Source: Leeuwenhoekiella sp044542075 (GTDB taxonomy: Bacteria; Bacteroidota; Bacteroidia; Flavobacteriales; Flavobacteriaceae). From it: DNA of 64,000 bases. Position 1 is the stretch's first letter. Every line of letters starts with the position of its first letter. The stretch spans positions 372,001-436,000 of the forward strand of contig NZ_JBITTU010000003.1 in NCBI RefSeq assembly GCF_044542075.1, read 5' to 3'. The notes under the pieces are model-generated. The model did no database searches and had not been told where the DNA came from. It was given only the letters and a program-made list of their open reading frames with translations. Position numbers and translations under genes: made by a program. This document shows positions 41,480 through 51,093 of the stretch, in pieces.

Positions 41480-43963
41480 ATGGAAGATGAGTTTGAAATA
41501 AAGGATTTACAGAACTTTTTTGACTTTAAGGGTTTTGTAATTAAAGTACTCAGCTGGTGGCCCCTATTTGTTGTCTGTATAGGTGTTGCATATTATATCG
41601 CACATTATAAAAATGTAAGAAAACAAACGGTTTATCGTATGAGTAATATGATAACCGTTAAAGACGATCAAAATCCGTTTTTTACAGCCAATACCAGTCT
41701 TACCTTTAACTGGGGAGGAACTACCGATAAGGTACAGACAGCGATAATTTTATTACGCTCAAGAAGTCATAATGAAGCGGTTGTAGAAAAATTACAGTTT
41801 TATGTAGATTACCTTCAACAAGGCGAATATCATCTTGAAGATATTTACGGGAATACACCATTTACAGTAGATGTAAATGTTTCAAGACCTCAGTTATTAG
41901 GTAAAATGATTAAGGTTGTTTTTGTAAGTGATAAAAAGTACCGATTAGAAATTGATTTTCAAGGCGGGACTTCTTCAGCTCAAAATTATAACACCAAAGA
42001 AATAAGTACTATATCAGTGCCTAACAGCGCTATAGTAAAAGAATATAATTTAGGAGATCCTGTAGATTTACCGTATTTCAATTTTAAACTTAACCCATCT
42101 GGAATTCCTGCAGATATTGGAAAAGAATATCTCATTCAGTTTAATGCCTTTGATGGTGCTGTAGGTAGATACAGAGGAATAGGAATAGACCAGACGCCTA
42201 CGGGATCTAGCATTTTAAGCTTGAGTCTCACTGGTACTAACAAAAAAAGACTGGTTGATTATTTAAATTCTTCGGTGCGCGTACTTAGCGAAACCCAATT
42301 AGAGCGTAAGAATTTATTTGCCACAAGAACTATAAAATTTATAGATAGCAGTCTGGCGGTAAAGACTGCAGAGATGAGTAGCGTTCAGGAAGAATTAGAC
42401 TCATTTAGAGATAATAATTCTTCGGTAGGAATAGGAGGGAGCGAAGAAGGTTTAATAACCAAAATAACCGAGTTAGATGCGCAAAAGCAAAATTTAGAAC
42501 AGCGTCTTCAGTATTACCAGGATTTGGAGCGTTATTTACGTACGCGGGAAGATTATGGTACAGATATTCCGGCGCCCTCAATTACGGGCATTGGTGAAGG
42601 TAGTGTAACACAAAGTGTATCGAGTATAATAGAATTAGCTGAAGAGCGAAAACGACTGGCATATTCTGCAAAACCGAACAACCCGGCTTTTAAAGATTTA
42701 GATAGGCGTATCAACGCAATTAAATCGGTTTTATTTGAAAATATGGCTTCAAGCCAGCAAATATTAAATCGTCAATTACGAGATGTTCGCAGTGAGATCG
42801 CACAGACAGAATCTCAAATGCGGAAACTTCCTAATGAACAGCAACAACTTTTTGGCATACAAAGAAGGTATAATCTTACTGAAGGAGCGTATGGTTTATT
42901 TTTAGATAAGCGCAGTCAGGCAGGTATTGTTAAAGCAGCTAATGTTTCAGATATATTGATTATAGACGAAGCTAAAGATACAGGAGGTGGCGCTATAGGC
43001 CCCAATACTGAAGTGAGTTATGTTATGGCTATCGTGGCAGGGACTGTGGTGCCTCTGGTTATCGTATTTCTAGTATTCTTTTTTGACACTAAAATAAGTA
43101 ACCCTAACGAAATAAAAAGACTTTCAAAAATACCTGTTTTAGGTGCTATAGGAAAGAGTACTTCTAAAAGTAGCCTTGTGGTAATTGAAGACCCAAGATC
43201 TGCAATTTCTGAAGCTTTTAGAGGTATACGGTCTAGTCTTCAGTTTATTTACAGAAAACAAAAGATTGAAGGAGCTAAGACGGTACGTGTTACCTCTTCA
43301 GTAAGTGGAGAAGGCAAAACATTTTGTAGTATCAACTTAGCCAGTGTATTTGCTTTAAGCGAACGCAAAACAGTTCTTGTAGGTCTTGATTTACGTAAGC
43401 CAAAGATATTTGGGGATTTCAATTTACCTCTAGATAAGGGTGTTGTTAATTTCTTGATAGGAGAAGATAATCTAGAATCCATAATTCAAAAAACACAAAT
43501 CCCTCATCTTGATGTGATTTTAGCAGGGTCAGTACCTCCTAATCCTTCAGAGCTTTTAATGAGTGATCAGATGGATGTTTTAATTGAAGAGTTAAAAAAA
43601 CGATACGATTACATAGTTCTAGATACTCCTCCTATAGGTTTAGTCGCAGATGCATTAGAATTAGATGATTATGTAGATGCCACGTTGTATGTGATACGTC
43701 AACATTACACAAAGAAGGGAATGTTGCGCTTAATAAACGATAAGTATAAAAAGAAGGAGATTAACAATACAAGTTTTATACTCAATTACTTCAGTGCTAA
43801 AAGTAAAATGGGGTATGGTTATGGTTACGGATATGAATACGGGTATTCTTATGGTAAATATGGAGAAGCGTATCGCGATAAGAAGCCTAAGGGATTTCTA
43901 TCCTTAGTATTAAAGAACCTTAAGAAACTGAGAGGTTGGTTTAATGAGCAAGTAGAAAAATAA
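41480..43963 (+). CDS. Wzc-like polysaccharide co-polymerase and bacterial tyrosine autokinase
   Basis: An 827-residue inner-membrane protein. Transmembrane helices at about 24-44 and 510-533 enclose a periplasmic Wzz domain with long coiled-coil segments (about 250-460). The cytoplasmic BY-kinase has Walker A SSVSGEGKTFCSIN, A' VLVGLDLRKPKIFG and B YDYIVLDTPPIGL. The C-terminal tail carries a dense tyrosine cluster (about 780-800), the usual autophosphorylation site that controls chain length and export. Its ATG immediately follows the wza-like stop, so the pair is coupled. Confidence 0.95.
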   Translation: MEDEFEIKDLQNFFDFKGFVIKVLSWWPLFVVCIGVAYYIAHYKNVRKQTVYRMSNMITVKDDQNPFFTANTSLTFNWGGTTDKVQTAIILLRSRSHNEAVVEKLQFYVDYLQQGEYHLEDIYGNTPFTVDVNVSRPQLLGKMIKVVFVSDKKYRLEIDFQGGTSSAQNYNTKEISTISVPNSAIVKEYNLGDPVDLPYFNFKLNPSGIPADIGKEYLIQFNAFDGAVGRYRGIGIDQTPTGSSILSLSLTGTNKKRLVDYLNSSVRVLSETQLERKNLFATRTIKFIDSSLAVKTAEMSSVQEELDSFRDNNSSVGIGGSEEGLITKITELDAQKQNLEQRLQYYQDLERYLRTREDYGTDIPAPSITGIGEGSVTQSVSSIIELAEERKRLAYSAKPNNPAFKDLDRRINAIKSVLFENMASSQQILNRQLRDVRSEIAQTESQMRKLPNEQQQLFGIQRRYNLTEGAYGLFLDKRSQAGIVKAANVSDILIIDEAKDTGGGAIGPNTEVSYVMAIVAGTVVPLVIVFLVFFFDTKISNPNEIKRLSKIPVLGAIGKSTSKSSLVVIEDPRSAISEAFRGIRSSLQFIYRKQKIEGAKTVRVTSSVSGEGKTFCSINLASVFALSERKTVLVGLDLRKPKIFGDFNLPLDKGVVNFLIGEDNLESIIQKTQIPHLDVILAGSVPPNPSELLMSDQMDVLIEELKKRYDYIVLDTPPIGLVADALELDDYVDATLYVIRQHYTKKGMLRLINDKYKKKEINNTSFILNYFSAKSKMGYGYGYGYEYGYSYGKYGEAYRDKKPKGFLSLVLKNLKKLRGWFNEQVEK

Positions 43964-44826
43964 TGGCAGAGCAGGAAGAATGGTTGTATGAGATCAATGC
44001 CAGACAGCCTTTAATTGACATTGATTTTAAGGAAATATGGAGGTACAGAGACCTGCTATTTCTTTTTGTTAGACGTGATATCATTTCGGCTTATAAACAA
44101 ACAATTCTTGGACCTTTATGGTATTTAATACAGCCATTATTTACCGGGATTATATTCACACTGGTTTTTAATAATATCGCCAGTATATCAACAGGAGGAG
44201 CACCGCCGTTTTTATTTAATTTAGCGGGTATTACGATGTGGAGTTATTTCGCCCAGTGTTTAAACAATACATCAAATACGTTTGCCAGTAATGCTGGGCT
44301 ATTTTCAAAAGTATATTTTCCCAGAATTATCTCCCCGATGTCACAGGCTATTTCAGCCTTATTTAAATTGAGTATTCAGCTTTTTATTTTTGCCTGTTTT
44401 TATATTTATTTCGTAGTTAAAGGATCAGAAGTACAACCTAATAATACGCTTTGGTTTTTCCCTGTTCTTCTGCTTATTGTGGCAGTATTAGGTTTAGGAG
44501 CAGGAATGTTGATTTCGTCTTTAACTACTAAATATAGAGATTTTAGAATTTTGATTGGCTTTGCGACGACACTTCTTATGTATATATCGGCAGTAATGTA
44601 CCCGATTTCTGAAGTACGTAATAGCTCTACTTTAGCAGAGTATACCTGGGTAGTCGAACTAAATCCTATAGCTATTCTAATTGAAGCTTTTCGATATATG
44701 ACGTTGAGTGAAGGCTTATTTGAATGGCCCTTACTTACTTATTGCTCAGTGTTAAGTCTGGTTTTGTTTTTTATAGGATTGATCGTTTTTAACAGGACCG
44801 GTAAGAATTTTATTGATACGATATAA
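43963..44826 (+). CDS. Polysaccharide ABC transporter permease (Wzm/ABC-2 type)
   Basis: A 287-residue membrane protein with six predicted transmembrane helices. FLFVRRDIISAYKQTILGPLW followed by LIQPLFTGIIFTLVF is the conserved N-terminus of O-antigen or capsule exporters of the ABC-2 class (Wzm, RfbD, KpsM). With the Wzt-like ATPase, whose ATG overlaps its last base, it moves finished chains or lipid-linked glycans across the inner membrane. It begins on the last base of the wzc-like gene. Confidence 0.93.
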   Translation: MAEQEEWLYEINARQPLIDIDFKEIWRYRDLLFLFVRRDIISAYKQTILGPLWYLIQPLFTGIIFTLVFNNIASISTGGAPPFLFNLAGITMWSYFAQCLNNTSNTFASNAGLFSKVYFPRIISPMSQAISALFKLSIQLFIFACFYIYFVVKGSEVQPNNTLWFFPVLLLIVAVLGLGAGMLISSLTTKYRDFRILIGFATTLLMYISAVMYPISEVRNSSTLAEYTWVVELNPIAILIEAFRYMTLSEGLFEWPLLTYCSVLSLVLFFIGLIVFNRTGKNFIDTI

Positions 44827-46112
44827 TGAGTAATATTATTCTTAAAGCAGAAAACATTTCAAAACAATATCGCTTAGGCAATGTAGGTTCCGGTACCCTA
44901 CGCGATGACTTTAAACGAAATTGGGCGCGCATACGAGGGAAAGAAGATCCTTTTTTAAAAGTAGGTGCAGTTAATGACCGCAGTCAAAAATCTACGGAGG
45001 ACTATGTATGGGCTTTGCGGGATATCAACTTTAAGGTTGAGCAAGGTGAAGTACTTGGGATTATCGGTAAAAATGGAGCCGGTAAGTCTACCTTACTTAA
45101 AATACTTTCAAGAGTTACTGCACCCAGTACAGGAGTTATTAAGAGTCGAGGACGCATTGCTTCCTTGCTTGAAGTAGGTACAGGTTTTAATCACGAGCTC
45201 ACCGGTCGGGAAAATATCTATCTCAATGGAGCGATTTTAGGAATGACTAAAGCTGAAATCTCTTCAAAACTTGATGAGATTATAGACTTCTCGGGGTGTG
45301 AACGTTATATAGATACACCTACAAAACGATATAGCAGCGGTATGACCGTGCGACTAGCATTTGCAGTTGCAGCTTTTTTAGAACCGGAAATTCTCGTTGT
45401 AGATGAGGTGCTTGCTGTAGGAGATGCCGAATTTCAAAAAAAGGCAATAGGTAAAATGCAGGATATTTCTAAAGGCGAGGGAAGAACAGTGCTTTTTGTA
45501 AGTCATAATATGATAAGTGTGAAGAGCCTTTGTAGCCGTTTACTTGTTTTAAATAATGGTTTAGTGAGATTTGAAAGTGGTATTCAAGAAGGTGTTGATT
45601 ATTATTTAAAGGGAGAGGATACCGTTTTTGAAAATCAATTAGCAGACAGGACTACTCGGGAAGGAGATAACTCTATTTTTAAATTTGTTGACGTCAAATT
45701 GATGGACTCTGCAAATAATTCTGTTAAAAGTCTCTCTGTGGGAGACCCTTTGAGAATTCAGCTTCATTTCCAATCCAATCCTTTAATCGATTTATCTGAA
45801 ATTATAATTACCATTGGCATAAAAGATACTGATGGTAACTTGATTACTTTTTGGTCTTCAGATGAAATCGGTTTTAATTTATCTATGAAAAATTCGGATG
45901 ATAGTTTCGATTTATTTATACCCAAATTGTTTCTAAGAGCAGGAGAATATAGACTTTGGTTATTCTCTTCCTATAAAAATACCTCACCAGCTAATTTTTG
46001 CGATGTTATTGATTATGCTACTTTAATTAACGTCATTTCTAAAGATTATTTTTTATCTGGAAAGGTTTTACGTAACAATGCCAATTTTTTCATGGATGGT
46101 CAATTTTTATAG
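44826..46112 (+). CDS. Polysaccharide ABC transporter ATPase with C-terminal glycan-binding domain (Wzt-like)
   Basis: A 428-residue protein. Residues 1-250 form the ATPase (Walker A GIIGKNGAGKSTLLK, signature YSSGMTVRLAFAVAA, Walker B ILVVDEVLAVGDAEF). Residues 280-428 form a beta-rich domain as in the Wzt C-terminal carbohydrate-binding domain, which in known systems recognises the chain's terminal non-reducing cap. Such a domain implies an ABC-exported polysaccharide whose end is capped, for instance by methylation. It is coupled to the permease gene upstream. Confidence 0.92.
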   Translation: MSNIILKAENISKQYRLGNVGSGTLRDDFKRNWARIRGKEDPFLKVGAVNDRSQKSTEDYVWALRDINFKVEQGEVLGIIGKNGAGKSTLLKILSRVTAPSTGVIKSRGRIASLLEVGTGFNHELTGRENIYLNGAILGMTKAEISSKLDEIIDFSGCERYIDTPTKRYSSGMTVRLAFAVAAFLEPEILVVDEVLAVGDAEFQKKAIGKMQDISKGEGRTVLFVSHNMISVKSLCSRLLVLNNGLVRFESGIQEGVDYYLKGEDTVFENQLADRTTREGDNSIFKFVDVKLMDSANNSVKSLSVGDPLRIQLHFQSNPLIDLSEIIITIGIKDTDGNLITFWSSDEIGFNLSMKNSDDSFDLFIPKLFLRAGEYRLWLFSSYKNTSPANFCDVIDYATLINVISKDYFLSGKVLRNNANFFMDGQFL

Positions 46113-47010
46113 AGATGCAGTAATCCGGAAATTAGATGCTTTTTTTAATCAAAAGAGGTTTAGAGGCAATGGATATATTCTTAAGCTACTTAAAGCTTTA
46201 AAAAGAAAACCTTCTGCCAATATGATAGTTCAAAGTAAATATGGTTTTAAACTGAAAATTGATCCTGTATTAGATAAAGGAGTAGAGCGAAGTATTTATG
46301 AAACTGGTACTTATGAGGAGGGAACGCTTTGGGTATTGTCAAAAATCATAAATAAAAATGATATTGTTATTGATGCAGGTGCTAATATTGGATTGATGAC
46401 CTTATTTTTTGCTTATACTTTAAAGGCTAAAAAAGTATTTAGCTTTGAGCCTATGCCTACTACTTATCAATTACTTTTAGATAATTTAAGGCTTAATAAA
46501 GTTAATAATGTAGAAACTTTTGCATTTGCCTTATCAGATAAAACGACTACAGGTAAAATATACCCAAACCTAGCTATTAACAGGGGAGCAGCTTCTTTAA
46601 ATAAATCGAAAGCTGATGAAGAAGGAATATCAATAGAAATCAAGCGCTTAGATCAGGTTGAGTCTATTTTAGAACAGCCAACTATTAGTTTCTGTAAGAT
46701 AGACGTTGAGGGGTCTGAGTTTTTATTATTAAAAGGATCTGAATTTCTATTTAATCAAGAAATAAAGCCAAGTTTGTGTTTAGAGTTTAGCAAAGATGTT
46801 AACTCTAATAATTCTACTGATGCTATTTATTCCTTATTAGTTGATACCTATTCTTATCTACTCTTTAAATCTATCAGAGGTAAAGCTATTAAGTCAACTT
46901 TAAAACAAATAAAAAGCATGGATGATTTACCTATTCATGATAATATTTATTGTTTTGACAAGATTGTATTTGACAAATTACCTCAAGAACTTTTTGAAGA
47001 AAAGATTTAA
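46096..47010 (+). CDS. FkbM family methyltransferase
   Basis: A 304-residue SAM methyltransferase. Motif I is VIDAGANIGLMTLFFAYTL, post-I FSFEPMPTTYQLL, and CKIDVEGSEFLLLKG is the FkbM signature. Family members methylate hydroxyls on sugars or lipids. Placed directly after the Wzt-like ATPase with its putative cap-binding domain, it is a candidate to methylate the glycan end; this is inference. Two ATG codons fit: 46078 overlaps the wzt stop by 35 bases and 46096 by 17; I prefer the shorter overlap. Confidence 0.9.
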   Translation: MVNFYRDAVIRKLDAFFNQKRFRGNGYILKLLKALKRKPSANMIVQSKYGFKLKIDPVLDKGVERSIYETGTYEEGTLWVLSKIINKNDIVIDAGANIGLMTLFFAYTLKAKKVFSFEPMPTTYQLLLDNLRLNKVNNVETFAFALSDKTTTGKIYPNLAINRGAASLNKSKADEEGISIEIKRLDQVESILEQPTISFCKIDVEGSEFLLLKGSEFLFNQEIKPSLCLEFSKDVNSNNSTDAIYSLLVDTYSYLLFKSIRGKAIKSTLKQIKSMDDLPIHDNIYCFDKIVFDKLPQELFEEKI

Positions 47011-48221
47011 TGAGAATCGCAGTTGTTGTAGAAACCTTCCCTACTATTTCTGAAACATTTATTGTGAATCAAATATTAGGTTATTTAAATGCAGGGCATG
47101 AGGTACGTATTTTAGCCTATCACAAAGGGGCTGATTCTGCACTTCATGAATCTATTTTAGCTAATGATCTTCTTCAGCATGTTTTTTATTTTAGAAGTTT
47201 CAGGAAAGGAAAGTTTAAATTTATTCTTCGATTTGTATTGCAACTTGTTACCCGTTTAAAATTTGTCAATTTCCCAACCTTATTTGAGTTGGTTTTTAAG
47301 CTTTTTACAAAGTCTAAAAACAGACTTTCTATGCTAGAACATATGCAGTGGTTTGTTGTGCAAAAACGGTTTGATATTGTTCATGCTCATTTTGGTCCCA
47401 TTGCCAATCGTGTACTGGTTTTAAAAAGTTTTAAAACTCTTAAACACACAAAGGTTTTTACCTCGTTTCATGGTTATGATTTAAGACCAGATGAGATAGG
47501 TTATAATCGTCAACGCTATCACGCCTTATTTACTATGGGAGATGGGTTTATTGTAAATACTCCTTACCTCAGGTCTATTTTAAAAAAAGTAAAAGGGAAC
47601 TTAGATTGTGTTTATACCATACCTGTTGGTTTGGATATTAATACGTTTAAACCAGAGTGTATTAAGCGTATTCCGTATTCTCTTTTATTTTGCGGAAGAC
47701 TTATTGAATTTAAAGCCCCGGATCTTGCAATTAAAATAGCTCACTTTATAAAGTCAAAAAATATCGATGTTAGGCTTTCTATTATTGGAGAAGGCGTTTT
47801 GGAATCTAAATTAAAGGATTTATGTATAGAGCTCGACATGACGAATTACGTAGACTTTTTAGGAGTTTGTAAGCAGGAAAGGGTGCACTTTCATATGAAT
47901 CGTAATCAAATTTTATTAATGCCAGGGATCTATGAGAACGTAACCGGGAGAGCAGAAACGCAAGGTCTGGTTATACAGGAAGCGCAAGCGATGGGAATGT
48001 CTGTTTTAGTTTCTGATGTAGGTGGTATGAAGTATGGTTTAATTTCAGGAAAAACTGGATATGTTATATCAGAAAATGATATTGAGAAATTTGCAAATTG
48101 TGCGCTGAATTTGTTTGAAAATGAAAAATTGCGAGATCAAATGGGACAGGATGCCCGAGAATTTATAAAAGAAAATTATTCAATTGAATTAATTACAAAG
48201 AAGCATTTAAGAATTTTTTGA
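47010..48221 (+). CDS. Glycosyltransferase family 4 (GT-B)
   Basis: A 403-residue cytosolic enzyme with two Rossmann domains. The N-terminus RIAVVVETFPTISETFIVN and HAHFGP are typical of GT4 exopolysaccharide enzymes; the donor site includes YSLLFCGRLIEFKAPDLAI and the EX7E-like region IQEAQAMGMSVLVSDVGGM. It transfers an activated sugar to a growing chain, retaining configuration. It begins with a one-base TAATG overlap on the FkbM gene. The donor and linkage are unknown. Confidence 0.93.
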   Translation: MRIAVVVETFPTISETFIVNQILGYLNAGHEVRILAYHKGADSALHESILANDLLQHVFYFRSFRKGKFKFILRFVLQLVTRLKFVNFPTLFELVFKLFTKSKNRLSMLEHMQWFVVQKRFDIVHAHFGPIANRVLVLKSFKTLKHTKVFTSFHGYDLRPDEIGYNRQRYHALFTMGDGFIVNTPYLRSILKKVKGNLDCVYTIPVGLDINTFKPECIKRIPYSLLFCGRLIEFKAPDLAIKIAHFIKSKNIDVRLSIIGEGVLESKLKDLCIELDMTNYVDFLGVCKQERVHFHMNRNQILLMPGIYENVTGRAETQGLVIQEAQAMGMSVLVSDVGGMKYGLISGKTGYVISENDIEKFANCALNLFENEKLRDQMGQDAREFIKENYSIELITKKHLRIF

Positions 48222-48238
48222 ATTAACTCTTTTTCTAA

Positions 48239-49138
48239 ATGACGGATCCTTTAGTTTCTATTATAATTCCCACATATAACCGAGCACACTTGATCGGGGA
48301 GACTTTAGATTCGGTATTGGTACAGACTTATGAAAATTGGGAATGTATTGTAGTAGATGATGGAAGTACAGATGAAACGGCTGAATTGTTAGCGTCCTAT
48401 GTTCAAAAAGATTCTCGTTTTCAATACCATCGCAGACCTTCTAAAAGACCTAAAGGAGCTAATGCGTGTAGGAATTATGGGTTTGAATTGAGTAAAGGAG
48501 AATTTATACAATGGTTGGATAGTGATGATTTATTAGGTTCAACTAAAATTGCTGCCCAGTTAAATAATCTTCTTAAGGAAGACTGTTCGTCGTTAGCTAC
48601 TAGCTATTGGTATGATTTCAAATCTTCAATTGAAGATAGTACTCTTGTAGATTGCGGGAGTGCTTATGCTTCCCATTTAAATATAAAAAGTTTCCTTAAT
48701 GCATTAGGTGAAACTTATGGCTATTTACCACCACACGCATATTTGATGAACAAAGAAATTGTTAAAAAAGCTGGATTTTGGAATGAAAAATTAAGTATTA
48801 ATCAGGATGGAGAGATGATGATTCGAGTATTTTTGAAGTCCAAAAAAATTGTATTCTGTGAAAATGCGCAAATTTATTATCGCGTTGCAGGGTCTGATAA
48901 TACAAGCAAAATTAATTCATTGAAAAAAGCAGCTGATGCAGTCGAAAGTTGGAAAAAGATTAGAAAGCTTTTGAAAAGAAATAATTTGGAACGAAATATG
49001 TATTTGAGAACCAATTTAAAACACTTGAGAATAAATTTGATAAAAGATCACGAACAATTTGTATTACAGAATCCAAGCTTATTTGATGTTAACAAAGGTT
49101 TCTTAGCAAGGATACAATCTAAGTTTTTTTCTTCCTAA
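48239..49138 (+). CDS. GT2 glycosyltransferase, KGANACRN subgroup (first copy)
   Basis: A 299-residue inverting GT-A enzyme. The donor strand is VSIIIPTYNRAHLIGETLDS, with VVDDGSTDET, and the metal site FIQWLDSDDLL. The segment RPKGANACRNYGFELSKGEF is shared almost unchanged with the genes at 50128 and 61515 and defines a subgroup in this cluster. The C-terminal third is basic, without a clear membrane helix. The sugar cannot be predicted. Confidence 0.92.
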   Translation: MTDPLVSIIIPTYNRAHLIGETLDSVLVQTYENWECIVVDDGSTDETAELLASYVQKDSRFQYHRRPSKRPKGANACRNYGFELSKGEFIQWLDSDDLLGSTKIAAQLNNLLKEDCSSLATSYWYDFKSSIEDSTLVDCGSAYASHLNIKSFLNALGETYGYLPPHAYLMNKEIVKKAGFWNEKLSINQDGEMMIRVFLKSKKIVFCENAQIYYRVAGSDNTSKINSLKKAADAVESWKKIRKLLKRNNLERNMYLRTNLKHLRINLIKDHEQFVLQNPSLFDVNKGFLARIQSKFFSS

Positions 49139-49153
49139 AATCCTTAAGTTCTT

Positions 49154-50143
49154 TTGAAATTAATTACAATTATTCTTCCTGTTTACAATGGGGAAAAATA
49201 TCTTAAGCAATCTATAGAAAGTTGTTTGAACCAAAGTCATTCATATTTCGAGTTAATCATAATTGATGATTTTTCGGCAGATAATTCGCGTGAAATAATT
49301 CGAGAATTTAAAGGCTCAGATTCTAGAATTAGGTTTTATAAGAACAAAAAAAACATAGGTCTTCCTGAAACCTTAAATAAAGGACATGAGTTGGCAAAAG
49401 GGAACTATATTACTTGGACAAGTGATGATAATACATACCATAAGAATGCTTTAGAAATTCTATTGAAAAATATAGCAATCGAAAACTCAGAATTTGTCTA
49501 TTCTCACTGTAATGTAATTGATGAATCTGGATCGGAGATTGGATTTTTAAGTGCAAAAAATCCTGAAAACTTGTTTTTTGAGAATTGTGTTGGTGCATGT
49601 TTTTTATATACAAGGAAATTTATAGAAACAGTAGGAACTTATAATGCTGACAGAACTTATGTTGAGGATTACGATTATTGGTTAAGGGGTCTGCAACATT
49701 TTAAGTTGAAACCCGTGAAAGAAATACTCTATAGTTATAGGTTTCATAACTCCAACTTAACAGCAGATATATCTAGGGATATTGTAAAAAAAAAGCAATT
49801 CTCTAAAAATCTAAAAGATTCATTAAAAGGCTTAGTAGGTATGTCTGATGGCCTATTAGATTATTTTATAAAAGCTCATTTTAAAGAGCAGGGCTTTTCA
49901 TGGGAATTAGTCAAAAATAGAGATCTTATTTTAGAGGGAAATCTTTTGGAAGAAAAGAGTGGTTTAAGACCAAATGTACTAACATCGATTATGGTAATCA
50001 AATTGGTCAACTTGATTTTCCAAACTCGAGAATTTCAAAATTTACAGACTTTAGGATTTATATATACTTTAAAATATTTTTGGAAAGCTAAAATACCAAT
50101 CAAACGCAGGGCTGCATTAATTAAGAAATGCGCATGGGGCTGA
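49154..50143 (+). CDS. GT2 glycosyltransferase
   Basis: A 329-residue GT-A enzyme: LITIILPVYNGEKYLKQSIES at the start, IIIDDFSADNS, and YITWTSDDNTYHKNAL, where the second metal site is SDD rather than DSD or DAD. EDYDYWLRGL near residue 177 is the acceptor-side acidic motif. The start is a TTG, the only codon that keeps the first beta strand complete. The gene overlaps the next by 16 bases. Donor unknown. Confidence 0.9.
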   Translation: MKLITIILPVYNGEKYLKQSIESCLNQSHSYFELIIIDDFSADNSREIIREFKGSDSRIRFYKNKKNIGLPETLNKGHELAKGNYITWTSDDNTYHKNALEILLKNIAIENSEFVYSHCNVIDESGSEIGFLSAKNPENLFFENCVGACFLYTRKFIETVGTYNADRTYVEDYDYWLRGLQHFKLKPVKEILYSYRFHNSNLTADISRDIVKKKQFSKNLKDSLKGLVGMSDGLLDYFIKAHFKEQGFSWELVKNRDLILEGNLLEEKSGLRPNVLTSIMVIKLVNLIFQTREFQNLQTLGFIYTLKYFWKAKIPIKRRAALIKKCAWG

Positions 50144-51093
50144 AAAATAATAAAAATAAGGTTTCTATCATTATAGCTACATACAATCGTGATGAATATA
50201 TTATCGATACTTTACGCTCTATACAAAATCAAACATTTGAAAATTGGGAGTGTATTATCATAGATGATGGATCAACCGATACTACTGAGAAATTAGTGTG
50301 TGATTTTTTAAAATCTGATTCGCGTTTCATTTATGAAATTCGACCAGCTCATATTCAAAAAGGAGCTAATGCCTGTCGCAATTACGGTTATAAAAGGTCT
50401 TGTGGAGATCTTATTAAGTTTTTTGATAGCGATGATCTTATGTTACTAAACCATCTAGAGGTTTTAGTTTCTGAAATTGAAGAAAATAACCTGGACTTTG
50501 CCGTTGGTGATTGTAGAAACTTTGATGAAAATGGTTTGTTAGAATGCCCTTATGAGATAGACCGCACAAATGCCGTTATGACCCCCCATCGCTTTGCTCT
50601 TTTTAATGTCGCCTGGATTACAAATGATTTACTTGTAAGGCGGGAATTTGCAGATCAATTACAGTTTGCAGAGGGGATACGTGATCAGGCGAGCGAATAT
50701 CAATATAATATTAAACTACTGTATCTCACTACAAACGGTAGCCTAGTAAATCAAATTTTGGCACATAGGAGGATACATAATGACGGTTTTGTTGTTAAAG
50801 CTCTTAAAAGACCAATTTGGTTTGATCAAATGAATGCAGAGTTGAAATTGACTACAATGTTATATCTAAAAGATATAGCTCCTGTTGAGAAACTAAAGTG
50901 GTTTTTATCGGGTCATATTCAGCTTAATTTTAAGTTGGCTTGCAAGCGTGTTTGGCCAGAAGCTCTCTTAATAACAACTTCTAAACTCATCAAGTATCAC
51001 GGATTATTAAAAGGATTACTGTATCCTGCTGCAATTCTTTCTGGTTTTGTACTTGGTAAAGGTTATACTATTATAAAATACATTAGAAAGTGA
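50128..51093 (+). CDS. GT2 glycosyltransferase, KGANACRN subgroup (second copy)
   Basis: A 321-residue GT-A enzyme with VSIIIATYNRDEYIIDTLRS, IIDDGSTDTTEK, and LIKFFDSDDLML. QKGANACRNYGYKRSCGDL matches the genes at 48239 and 61515. A C-terminal hydrophobic stretch (YPAAILSGFVLGKGY) is short of a full membrane span. Its start overlaps the previous gene; an ATG two codons later is equally possible. Confidence 0.9.
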   Translation: MRMGLKNNKNKVSIIIATYNRDEYIIDTLRSIQNQTFENWECIIIDDGSTDTTEKLVCDFLKSDSRFIYEIRPAHIQKGANACRNYGYKRSCGDLIKFFDSDDLMLLNHLEVLVSEIEENNLDFAVGDCRNFDENGLLECPYEIDRTNAVMTPHRFALFNVAWITNDLLVRREFADQLQFAEGIRDQASEYQYNIKLLYLTTNGSLVNQILAHRRIHNDGFVVKALKRPIWFDQMNAELKLTTMLYLKDIAPVEKLKWFLSGHIQLNFKLACKRVWPEALLITTSKLIKYHGLLKGLLYPAAILSGFVLGKGYTIIKYIRK

